The position numbers and the translations under genes were made by a program. A stretch of 32,113 nt of DNA from Gemmatimonadota bacterium. GTDB taxonomy: Bacteria > Gemmatimonadota > Gemmatimonadetes > Gemmatimonadales > Gemmatimonadaceae. Location: NCBI GenBank assembly GCA_031127225.1, contig JARIEV010000023.1, positions 1 through 32,113 of the forward strand. Reading direction: 5' to 3'. Under the pieces are notes generated by a model. That model saw only the letters and a program-made list of their open reading frames with translations, searched no databases and was not told the origin of the DNA. Shown piece after piece: positions 1-7,487 of the stretch. Positions within the stretch are counted from its first letter, which is position 1. Every line of letters begins with the position of its first letter.

Positions 1-1140
1 CGCACCGGTGCCATCCGCCTTGGCGCCCTGCTGCTCCTCACCGTCGGCACAGTGCGCGCGCAGAGCAACGACGCGAAGCCCAACACGCGCCTCCCCAAAG
101 TGCTGCTCATCGCCACCGGAGGAACCATCGCCGGCGTGCAGGATGCGCCGGGTTCCCTCGGCAGCTACCGCGCCGGGACGCTAACCGCCGAACAGATCAT
201 CGCGTCGGTGCCCGAACTGTCCAAGCATGCACAGATCGAAACCGAGCAGTTCTCGAATGTGCCGAGCACGTCGATCACGCCGGCGCAGTGGCTGGCGCTG
301 TCGAAGCGCATCGAGAAGGTGCTCAAGGATCGCGATGATCTCGCGGGCGTGGTCGTTACCCACGGCACCGACCGGCTGGAAGAGACTGCCTTCTTCCTCT
401 ATCTGTCCGTGCGCTCCGACAAGCCCGTTGTCGTCGTGGGTGCGCAGCGCCCCGCCACGGGCATCAGCCCGGACGGCCCGATCAATCTCCTGTCGGCCGT
501 ACGGGTCGCCGCCGCGCCGCAAGCGGTCGGCAAGGGCGTGATGGTGGTCATGGACGACCGCATCATTTCGGCGCGCGAGGTGCGGAAGATCTATCAACGC
601 ACGGGCGGCTTCACGGGCGGCGAGATGGGCATGCTGGGCGTGGTGGGGGGCAATGGCCCCGACTTCCTCTTCGCCCCGACACGGCGGCACGGCGACGACA
701 GCGAGTTCGACCTGCGAAAGGTGGATTCGCTGCCGCGCGTGGAACTGGCCTTCTCCTATCCCGGGGGCGCTGGTCCGCGTTTTGACGGACAGCCAGCCGG
801 CGTTGCGGTGGCGAGCAACGGGATGACACGCGCCGAGTCGGAGGTCTTCACGGCGCTCCGCCGGGCTGGCGTGGTAGTCGTGACAGTGTTTGCGTACGGC
901 GACAACATGAGCGCCGCACGCGATCCGGATGCGCCCCGCGCGGAACCGCGCGCCACGTCGGCGCGCGGCGATAGCACGGCCGCTGCTGGTGACTCCGCCA
1001 GAGCGCCAACGCTGCCACCCGCGCCGCCGATGGTCACGGCGCAGCACCTCACACCGGCCAAAGCGCGGATCCTGCTCATGCTGGCCCTCACCCGCACGAA
1101 CAATCCGGTCGAGATCCAGCGGTACTTCCTGAGGTACTAG
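1..1140 (+). CDS. L-asparaginase, periplasmic type (5' end outside window)
   Basis: Hydrolyses L-asparagine (possibly glutamine) to the acid and ammonia, probably in the periplasm. The frame is open from base 1 and those first codons read as a hydrophobic signal peptide ending VRA-Q, so the true start lies upstream; the GTG at 52 is inside the signal peptide and is not the start. The first catalytic-threonine motif, ATGGTIAG, follows at bases 112-138 and the second, THGTD, at about 358-372; both are hallmarks of the asparaginase/glutaminase family. The C-terminus LTPAKARILLMLAL is also typical. A Pro/Ala/Arg-rich low-complexity stretch (about 900-1040) is inserted shortly before that C-terminal helix and is unusual for the family. 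A hairpin 24 nt after the stop may end the transcript. Family assignment is secure; substrate preference is not visible. Confidence 0.9.
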   Translation, partial: RTGAIRLGALLLLTVGTVRAQSNDAKPNTRLPKVLLIATGGTIAGVQDAPGSLGSYRAGTLTAEQIIASVPELSKHAQIETEQFSNVPSTSITPAQWLALSKRIEKVLKDRDDLAGVVVTHGTDRLEETAFFLYLSVRSDKPVVVVGAQRPATGISPDGPINLLSAVRVAAAPQAVGKGVMVVMDDRIISAREVRKIYQRTGGFTGGEMGMLGVVGGNGPDFLFAPTRRHGDDSEFDLRKVDSLPRVELAFSYPGGAGPRFDGQPAGVAVASNGMTRAESEVFTALRRAGVVVVTVFAYGDNMSAARDPDAPRAEPRATSARGDSTAAAGDSARAPTLPPAPPMVTAQHLTPAKARILLMLALTRTNNPVEIQRYFLRY

Positions 1141-1163
1141 TTGACGACGTAGTGCCACCGGCC

Positions 1164-1195
1164 AACCGGCGCACCGTTCCGGACCAGCGCCGGTT
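1164..1195 (+). terminator. Possible terminator hairpin after asparaginase
   Basis: Perfect 9-bp arms AACCGGCGC (1164-1172) and GCGCCGGTT (1187-1195) enclose a 14-nt loop, beginning 24 nt after the asparaginase stop. There is no clear T-tract, so it may be a stabiliser or Rho-assisted end rather than a classical intrinsic terminator. Confidence 0.45.
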
Positions 1196-1215
1196 CGTTG
1201 CGCCCGGTTGCTGTT

Positions 1216-1251
1216 TGTCACAGGGCCGTGACACCACCGAGACGCGGTGGT
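1216..1251 (+). promoter_or_regulatory. Paired palindromes upstream of the TonB-dependent receptor
   Basis: Two adjacent inverted repeats sit about 90-120 nt before the receptor start. The first is TGTCAC-N6-GTGACA (1216-1233), which has the geometry of a dimeric helix-turn-helix operator. The second is ACCACCG-N5-CGGTGGT (1233-1251), a 7-bp stem with a 5-nt loop. No convincing -35/-10 pair was found. The operator role is inferred only from symmetry and position. Confidence 0.35.
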
Positions 1252-1336
1252 ACACGTGCGTTGGGTTGTTCGAGACAGGGCGAGTGAAAGGTGAATCCGA
1301 TCCGCTGGATCGCCATTCCTTCCCCCTGACCGACCC

Positions 1337-3781
1337 ATGCATCACGATTCCCGACCGGCATTCCTGACGCTCGTCGCCGCGACGTCCTCGTCGCTGCTTC
1401 TCTCCGCGTCACTCCTCAACGCGCAGGCCACCACCAAGCGCGATTCCGCGCAGGCACTCGGCAAGGTGACGATCTCAGGTGTCACCGGCCGAGGCAGCGT
1501 ACGCGCCGCGTCCGGCATTGACAGTGCCGTGCTCAAGGCCGCCGCCCCCGGTACCAGTGCACTCAAGGCAGTCGAGCGCATCCCCGGCGTCAACATGCAG
1601 TCGGTGGACGGCTTCGGGATGTACGAGTGGTCCAATCGGATCACGATGCGTGGCTTCCAGACCGCGCAGATCGGACAGACGATGGACGGCATTCCGCTCG
1701 GCGACATGTCATACGGCAACTGGAACGGTCTTGGCGTAGGCCGCGCGGTTGACGCGTCGAACCTGGAGTCGACCGCCGTGGCGCAGGGCAGCGGCGCGCT
1801 GGGCACCGCATCCGCCAACAACCTCGGTGGCGTGGTGCAGTACGCGACCGCCGAACCGGCGGGCAAGCAGCAGTTCCTGCTGCAGCAGATGGGCGGTCAG
1901 AACAGCGCGCGCCGCACGCTGCTGCGCTACGACATGGGCTTGAAGACGTTCGGTGGCGGCAATGGCGTCTCCGCATTCATGTCGGTGTCCCGGTTTGACT
2001 CCGACAAGTGGAAGGGCGGCGGTGAGCGGCTCTCCAACTTCCCCGGCGAGCAGAACCTGCTCTTCGGTCAGAATGGATTCATTGGTGGCGCCGGCCAGAA
2101 CTGGCATGAGCAGATCAACCTGAAGTCCAACCTGTTCATCGGTTCGAGCAAGTTCACGGCGTTCTACAACTACGCGAACAAGAAGGAAAGCGATTACATG
2201 GACCTGTCGCTCGGCGTGTTCAACGCGACGGCGCCGGGATCGAGCACGTTCGGCTTCGGACCGATGTTCGACTACCACACCAGCTGGGCCACGGCGAAGC
2301 AGTTCGCCGAGGCATCGTTGCCGACGTACACGCCGCTGACCGATGCCTCGTACTACAGCTCGGCGCAGGGCGCACGCCTTGATCACCTCGCGTACCTGAA
2401 GGGTGAATTCAAGCCGACGGCATCAACCCGCATCGAAGTGCAGCCGTATCTGCACCTCAATCGCGGTGGCGGAGACTGGCATGCACCCAGCTACGGTGCG
2501 GCCTACAGCCCCGACCCGATCATGTTCCGCCAGACGCAGTACAAGGCCAACCGCTCCGGCCTCATGGCGAAGGCGACATCATCGTTCATGATCGGCGGTG
2601 TGTCCAACCAGTTCGAAGTCGGTGGCTGGTACGAAATGAATGAATCGAGCAACCGTCGTCCGCGCTGGCGGATGAAGAATTATCAGGCCAGCCCGGAAGT
2701 GGATTTCACGAAGGTGCTCCGACTCGACTATGACCGCACCGCCGACGTCAGCACCACGCAGCTGCACGTGCAGAACACGAATCGTCTGCTCCAGGATCGG
2801 CTCACGCTCTCGTACGGCGCCAAGCTGCTCACGGTCAACGCGGATTTCACGAACAACGGGAACACTCCGACGGCCGGCATCGTGGCGCCGATCTTTGCGG
2901 ATGCCACGCGCCCCTCGCTCAACGTGAAGACGGACGCGGGAATCCTCCCGCAGGTCGGTGCGGTGTTCAAGATGAATGAAAACAATGAAGTGTTTGCCAA
3001 CTGGTCGGAGAATGTGAACCAGTTTCCCCTCAGTCCGGCTGGTGGCGTGTACAATGCGGCGCCGGCAACCTTCGAGTTCTTCAAGACCACCGCGAAGGCC
3101 GAACGCGCGACGACCCTGGAAGTCGGCGCCCGGACGCGCCGCGGCAAGGTCGAAGCGGGCGTGACCGGCTACACGATCGACTATCGCAACCGCCTGCTCG
3201 GCATCGCGCTCTGCCCGCAGACGGTCACCTGCGCGACCGGCTTCGGCAACGTGGGATCGGTGAACACAGTCGGACTCGAAGGCGTGGTGAACGCGGATCT
3301 TGGCAATGGCCTGCGCGCGTTCGGTTCGGCGTCCTTCAACAGCTCGAAGTTCGGCGACGACTACCTCGCCAATCAGGCCAACGCGTCATCGCGCGTGAGC
3401 ACCAAGGACAAGTACGTGCAGGACGCGCCGAAGCAGATGGCCACGGCGTCGCTGTCCTACACGCGCGCCAAGCTCAATCTCACGCTGGGTGGCCGCTATG
3501 TGGGCGAGCGGTACTTCACGTACACGAACGACCTGATCACGGCGGGCGACGGAGAAGGCAAGGTGCCGGGCTACTTCGTGTCCGATCTCTCGGCGCGCTA
3601 CCGCCTGGGCCGCATCGGCGCACTCAAGATGCTCGAGCTGCAGCTCAACATGAACAACCTGCTCGACGAGCGGTACATCGGCACCATGGGCAGCGGCGGC
3701 TTCACGGCCAGCGGCGACAACACCACGTTCCTGACCGGTGCCCCACGGCAGATCTTCTTCTCAGTCAGCACGTCCTTCTGA
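1337..3781 (+). CDS. TonB-dependent outer-membrane receptor
   Basis: Outer-membrane beta-barrel (814 aa) that imports a ligand into the periplasm using TonB energy. The N-terminus from ATG 1337 is a signal peptide ending near LLNAQA (residue 31). It is followed by a plug domain (about 55-175) with the usual features: KAVERIPGVN, ITMRGFQ, a DGIPLGD turn and NNLGGVVQY. The remainder is barrel-like, with alternating aromatic strands, a late MNNLLDERYIG motif and a C-terminal phenylalanine (SVSTSF), the usual signal for barrel assembly. There is no N-terminal carboxypeptidase-regulatory domain, so it is not a SusC type. The plug resembles siderophore/metal-chelate receptors, but the ligand cannot be read from sequence. 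No strong Shine-Dalgarno precedes the ATG. It converges with the sulfatase gene across a long hairpin. Confidence 0.92.
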   Translation: MHHDSRPAFLTLVAATSSSLLLSASLLNAQATTKRDSAQALGKVTISGVTGRGSVRAASGIDSAVLKAAAPGTSALKAVERIPGVNMQSVDGFGMYEWSNRITMRGFQTAQIGQTMDGIPLGDMSYGNWNGLGVGRAVDASNLESTAVAQGSGALGTASANNLGGVVQYATAEPAGKQQFLLQQMGGQNSARRTLLRYDMGLKTFGGGNGVSAFMSVSRFDSDKWKGGGERLSNFPGEQNLLFGQNGFIGGAGQNWHEQINLKSNLFIGSSKFTAFYNYANKKESDYMDLSLGVFNATAPGSSTFGFGPMFDYHTSWATAKQFAEASLPTYTPLTDASYYSSAQGARLDHLAYLKGEFKPTASTRIEVQPYLHLNRGGGDWHAPSYGAAYSPDPIMFRQTQYKANRSGLMAKATSSFMIGGVSNQFEVGGWYEMNESSNRRPRWRMKNYQASPEVDFTKVLRLDYDRTADVSTTQLHVQNTNRLLQDRLTLSYGAKLLTVNADFTNNGNTPTAGIVAPIFADATRPSLNVKTDAGILPQVGAVFKMNENNEVFANWSENVNQFPLSPAGGVYNAAPATFEFFKTTAKAERATTLEVGARTRRGKVEAGVTGYTIDYRNRLLGIALCPQTVTCATGFGNVGSVNTVGLEGVVNADLGNGLRAFGSASFNSSKFGDDYLANQANASSRVSTKDKYVQDAPKQMATASLSYTRAKLNLTLGGRYVGERYFTYTNDLITAGDGEGKVPGYFVSDLSARYRLGRIGALKMLELQLNMNNLLDERYIGTMGSGGFTASGDNTTFLTGAPRQIFFSVSTSF

Positions 3782-3800
3782 TCGCGTGAGATCACCCATC

Positions 3801-3839
3801 GTCCAGCCAGCGTTGCACACCGTGCGACGCTGGCTGGAC
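3801..3839. terminator. Bidirectional terminator hairpin between receptor and sulfatase
   Basis: A perfect 13-bp stem (3801-3813 with 3827-3839, GTCCAGCCAGCGT and its complement) continues through one T-G wobble into GCAC/GTGC, leaving a 3-nt loop. That makes a near-perfect 18-bp hairpin. It lies in the 93-nt gap between two convergent genes, so it can end both transcripts. No T-tract follows on either strand. Confidence 0.7.
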
Positions 3840-3874
3840 CGGTGGATTCGTTCGGCCTCGGCGCGCGTGTCCCG

Positions 3875-5395
3875 TCAGCCGGGGGTCCGCAGTCCGAACA
3901 GGTTTTGCGCCATCGCCGTCTCCCAGCGGACCATCCCGTCGTTGAGGGCGCGGACGCGCTCCGGATAGCGCCCGGCGAGATTGTACGCCTCGCCGGGGTC
4001 GCTGCGGAGATTATAGAGAAGCGGGAGCGGACCGGTGGTCTGTCGGCTGAGCCAGCCGAGAATCTGGTTGACCGGCAGTGGCCACACGTAGTGATTGACG
4101 GTCCGAATGAACTTCCAGTCGCCGGAGCGCATGCCCTCAAGCGTGCCCTGGTGATAGAAATAGAGCTCGCGGGGCGTCGCCGACGGCACGTCGGGCCGGG
4201 TGAGCAGATTCACCATCGACTCCCCGTCGATCAGACGGTCCGACGGCATCCCAATGCCGGCGAGCGACAGCATCGTGGGAAAGACATCAATGTTCATCGT
4301 CGGTGCCTCGCACAACCGGCCCGCCGGGATCGTCCCGTTCCAGCGGGCGATCATCGGCACCCGGTGACCACCCTCGAAGCTCTGTCCCTTCCGTCCGCGA
4401 AAGCCCGCCGGGCTGCCATCATACCACGGCCCATTGTCGCTCGTGAATAACACGAGCGTATTCGCGTCGAGGTTGTGTCGCGTGAGCGTCTCCATGAGAC
4501 GCCCCACATTCCAGTCGATCTCCTCGACAGTATCACCGTAGAGACCGCCATCCGACGTGTTCTTGAACTGCGTGGACGCGGCGAGCGGACGGTGCGGGTA
4601 GGTGTGGGCGAGATACAGGAAGAACGGCATCTCGGTATTCGATTCAACGACCTTGATCGCTTCATCGGTATACAGGCGGGTGAGCGCCGTGCGGTCCTGC
4701 ACGTTCGCCTCGATGACATCACGTCCCCGGTACAGCGGAAACGGCTGCATGTCGTTGCTGTGCGGCACGCCGTAAAAGCTCTGGAAGCCATGCTCGAGCG
4801 GATGGTACTGCGGCGCGTTCGTGAAATCGCCGAGGTGCCATTTACCGATCATCGCCGTGCGGTACCCACGCTGTTGCAGCGCCTGACCCATCGTGACTTC
4901 GAACGCATCCAGCCCCTCCGCGCCAACCTCGGAGTCCATGTCCATCACCCCGGCAGAACCGGCCGCGAAGCCGAGCTGATTCACCAGCTTGGTCTTGATC
5001 GCCGTCGTGCTCGGCATAAGCGGGAAGTCGAGCCGCATCCGCTTCGGGTACCGGCCGGTCAGGAGCCCCGCCCGAGACGGGGTACACACAGAATCGCACG
5101 CGTGAAAATCGGTGAAGCGCATGCCGCCCGCGGCCAGCGCGTCGATGTGCGGTGTTTTCACCGCGCTGCTGCCGTAGCAACCGAGATCACCGTAGCCGAG
5201 ATCGTCACAGTTGATCAGAATGACGTTCGGTGGCCGCCCCGTGAAGGTGGGGTTGAGCGCCAGGATATCGCCGATGGCGCGTGGCGCGGGAAAGGGCGCG
5301 CGCTTCTCACCCAGCAGATATCGGCTTCCGATGGCGAGGCCGATGCCGCCAGCGGCGAGCCCTCCGATGAATGTCCTGCGCGAAACACGTGGCAT
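3875..5395 (-). CDS. Tat-exported Cys-type sulfatase (arylsulfatase A family)
   Basis: Hydrolyses sulfate esters, probably in the periplasm; 506 aa. The frame extends upstream to 5554, but the ATG at 5395 is chosen because it places a twin-arginine signal (SRRTFIGG, residues 5-12) at the N-terminus. Metal-binding Asp64-Asp65 occur in NCDDLGYGD. The sulfatase signature CTPSRAGLLTG begins at Cys104, the residue converted to formylglycine in this family. GKWHLG (Lys185, His187), TYPHRP (His268) and TSDNGPW (Asp320, Asn321) complete the expected active site. The Cys form needs a formylglycine-generating enzyme, not seen in this window. It is divergent from the next amidohydrolase and convergent with the TonB receptor. 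A link to sulfated-glycan use is plausible but there is no SusCD pair nearby. Substrate unknown. Confidence 0.93.
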   Translation of the reverse strand: MPRVSRRTFIGGLAAGGIGLAIGSRYLLGEKRAPFPAPRAIGDILALNPTFTGRPPNVILINCDDLGYGDLGCYGSSAVKTPHIDALAAGGMRFTDFHACDSVCTPSRAGLLTGRYPKRMRLDFPLMPSTTAIKTKLVNQLGFAAGSAGVMDMDSEVGAEGLDAFEVTMGQALQQRGYRTAMIGKWHLGDFTNAPQYHPLEHGFQSFYGVPHSNDMQPFPLYRGRDVIEANVQDRTALTRLYTDEAIKVVESNTEMPFFLYLAHTYPHRPLAASTQFKNTSDGGLYGDTVEEIDWNVGRLMETLTRHNLDANTLVLFTSDNGPWYDGSPAGFRGRKGQSFEGGHRVPMIARWNGTIPAGRLCEAPTMNIDVFPTMLSLAGIGMPSDRLIDGESMVNLLTRPDVPSATPRELYFYHQGTLEGMRSGDWKFIRTVNHYVWPLPVNQILGWLSRQTTGPLPLLYNLRSDPGEAYNLAGRYPERVRALNDGMVRWETAMAQNLFGLRTPG

Positions 5396-5665
5396 GAGCG
5401 ATCCGGAGCCGCCCGGCAACGCCGGTGGCGATTGGTGGGCGCGTCGCGCGAGCGACGCAGACCGATGGGGGCGAACATGGTGGGACACGGTGCGGCACAC
5501 AGGTGCGCAGTCGGTCGAATGAGTCAAACTGCGGTCGGCGCAGAGCGCGGGCAATGGCCGGTGGCGCTGGCCAGGCCACGCCGCGCGCCCTCGCCAAGCT
5601 TCTCGCGGGGCGGCATACTCTCACGCAGACTCGCCGTCCACCTGCTGATTTTTCACGGAGACCCG
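5396..5665. promoter_or_regulatory. Divergent intergenic region between sulfatase and amidohydrolase
   Basis: These 270 bases must carry the promoters for both flanking genes. The one structure I can support is a perfect hairpin GCGTCGC-GCGA-GCGACGC at 5441-5458, about 46 nt upstream of the sulfatase start. The right end carries a good Shine-Dalgarno (GGAG, 5657-5660) 5 nt before the amidohydrolase ATG. No confident -35/-10 pair was recognised. Open frames crossing this stretch have no signal or domain and are treated as extensions of real genes. Confidence 0.4.
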
Positions 5666-7390
5666 ATGACCAACCAACGCTCGCGGCGCGATTTCATGGG
5701 CCTGACCATGGCTGGCGCGGTTGGCGCGCTGACCCCGTCCTGGCTCGGTGCCCTGCGCCAACCGGCGTCGCGGCCGGTGCCCACCGCCCGCGCCATCGAC
5801 CCGGATCTGGTGGTCATCAACGCCAAGGTCTACACGATGGACGGGGTGCGCGCCGACGCTTTTGCGGTCAGTCAGCACCGGTTCGTCGCCGTGGGCACCA
5901 CGGCCGCGGTGAAGGCAATGGCGGGAGCACGCACGCGCGTGATCGATGCCGGCGGTCTCACGGTCGTGCCGGGATTCATCGACACGCACAATCATGCGGG
6001 CGGCAGTACGCTGCTGTACGAGGTGCTGGTGGGCAATCCATTCGACGTGGAATTCGTCAGCATCGAGGGCATCGTCAGCAAGCTGCGCGAGCGGGCGCGG
6101 GAGACGCCGGCCGGTACGTGGGTGTCCGGATACTTTCACGACGATACGAAACTCACCGACAAGCGGCAGCTCACGCGGCAGGATCTCGACCGGGTGAGCA
6201 CCGAGCACCCCGTGGTCGTGCGGCATCGCGGCGGACACACGGCGTTCTACAACAGCCGGGCGTTTGAGTGGGCAAAGGTGACGAAGGACACCGTCAATCC
6301 CGCCGGTGGGACGTTCGACAAGGACGCCACGGGCGAACTGTCGGGGCGCGTGACGGATCGCGCGATGAATGTCCTCAATGCCGTGGGGACGCGGCCGCAG
6401 TTCACGGACGCCGAGCGCGCGCGGCGCGACCGGGATGGCATCGCCCACATGTCGAAGCAGTTCGCGCGCTACGGTCTCACGACCGTGCACCACGAGGGTG
6501 GCGATCTGGCGGCAATGCAGGACGTCCGGGCGCGCGGCGACCTTCGGCACCGCATCAACTACGAGGCGTCGGGCGCCGTGCTGGAAGGGATGATCGCCAG
6601 CGGCATCCGCAGCGGCTTCGGCGACGACTGGATCCGGTTCGGTGCGACGTCGGAACACACCGTGGACGGCTCGTTCTCCGAGCGGACGATGGCCATGAGC
6701 GTGCCGTACGCCGGGACGGACTATCGAGGCAACGTCACCGAACCACAGGACACCCTGGACGCGTGGGTGGCGCGTGTGCACCGCGCTGGTATTCAGGTGA
6801 ACTGCCACGCCAACGGTGACGTGGCCATCGACATGTATCTCACGGCCTTCGAACGGGCACAGCGTCAGTTTCCGCGGGCCGATGCGCGCCCCAAGATCAC
6901 GCACTGTACGCTTGTCACCGATGATCTGGTCCGGCGCATGAAAGCGCTCGACGCGGTCCCGTCGATGTTCACCACGTACGCCTACTACAACACGGACAAG
7001 TTTCCGTTCTACGGCGAATCGCTCATGCAGCGCAGCATGGCCTTCCGTACGCTGCTGGACGCCGGTGTGCGGGCCGCGGCCGGGTCAGATTTCAGCCCGG
7101 GCCCCTTCGCGCCACTCATGGGGATGCAGGGGATGGTCACCCGCACCGGCTGGGACGGCAGCTCATGGGGACTGAATCAACGCATCAGCGTCAGCGAGGC
7201 GCTGCGTGTGAACACGCTCCACGGTGCGTACGCCGCGCACGAGGAAGCGATCAAAGGTTCCATCACCGTAGGCAAGCTGGCCGACTTCGTCATGCTGTCT
7301 GATGATCCGCACACGGTGAAGCCCGACGTCATCAAGGATATCGCCATCGTGCGCACCGTGGTGGGGGGCGACACGATGTACGAGGCGTAG
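5666..7390 (+). CDS. Tat-exported amidohydrolase, YtcJ-like (amidohydrolase 3 family)
   Basis: Metal-dependent hydrolase of the amidohydrolase superfamily, 574 aa, probably periplasmic. The frame is open far upstream, but ATG 5666 is supported by GGAG 5 nt before it and by a twin-arginine signal (SRRDFMG, residues 6-12) immediately after it. An N-terminal beta-sandwich segment (LVVINAKVYTMDG, 48-60) is followed by the metal motif PGFIDTHNH (His108, His110). NCHANGD carries His381, and the late GSDFSPGPF carries Asp475, the usual catalytic Asp position. The C-terminal GKLADFVMLSDDP is characteristic of YtcJ-type proteins. Substrate is unknown; family members act on amides, carbamates or N-acyl amino acids. 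A 17-bp hairpin follows the stop. Confidence 0.9.
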   Translation: MTNQRSRRDFMGLTMAGAVGALTPSWLGALRQPASRPVPTARAIDPDLVVINAKVYTMDGVRADAFAVSQHRFVAVGTTAAVKAMAGARTRVIDAGGLTVVPGFIDTHNHAGGSTLLYEVLVGNPFDVEFVSIEGIVSKLRERARETPAGTWVSGYFHDDTKLTDKRQLTRQDLDRVSTEHPVVVRHRGGHTAFYNSRAFEWAKVTKDTVNPAGGTFDKDATGELSGRVTDRAMNVLNAVGTRPQFTDAERARRDRDGIAHMSKQFARYGLTTVHHEGGDLAAMQDVRARGDLRHRINYEASGAVLEGMIASGIRSGFGDDWIRFGATSEHTVDGSFSERTMAMSVPYAGTDYRGNVTEPQDTLDAWVARVHRAGIQVNCHANGDVAIDMYLTAFERAQRQFPRADARPKITHCTLVTDDLVRRMKALDAVPSMFTTYAYYNTDKFPFYGESLMQRSMAFRTLLDAGVRAAAGSDFSPGPFAPLMGMQGMVTRTGWDGSSWGLNQRISVSEALRVNTLHGAYAAHEEAIKGSITVGKLADFVMLSDDPHTVKPDVIKDIAIVRTVVGGDTMYEA

Positions 7391-7425
7391 GCGCCGACCA
7401 AATGGACGGCGCCGACCCCCGACGC

Positions 7426-7467
7426 CACAACGCCCGGCCGCCTTGTACGAGGCGGCCGGGCGTTGTG
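7426..7467. terminator. Bidirectional terminator hairpin
   Basis: A perfect 17-bp stem (7426-7442 with 7451-7467, starting CACAACGCCCGGCCGCC) and an 8-nt loop lie in the 97-nt gap between the convergent amidohydrolase and BNR-repeat genes. The plus-strand 3' side continues CGGTGTTTCT, only a weak T-run. Length, perfection and location make termination for both genes the simplest role. Confidence 0.75.
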
Positions 7468-7487
7468 CGGTGTTTCTGGACCCATCC

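Noticed and set aside
181-1338. Minus-strand open frame of 385 codons opposite the asparaginase gene
   Set aside because: It is antisense to a clearly recognisable enzyme, rich in Arg/His as expected for reversed GC-rich codons, and has no domain or signal.
5396-5554. N-terminal extension of the sulfatase
   Set aside because: The added 53 residues are not signal-like, and starting at 5395 puts the twin-arginine motif at the correct distance from the N-terminus.
4475-5665. In-frame upstream extension of the amidohydrolase (about 397 codons)
   Set aside because: The extension is antisense to the sulfatase and has no domain; a Tat signal and a Shine-Dalgarno mark the true start at 5666.
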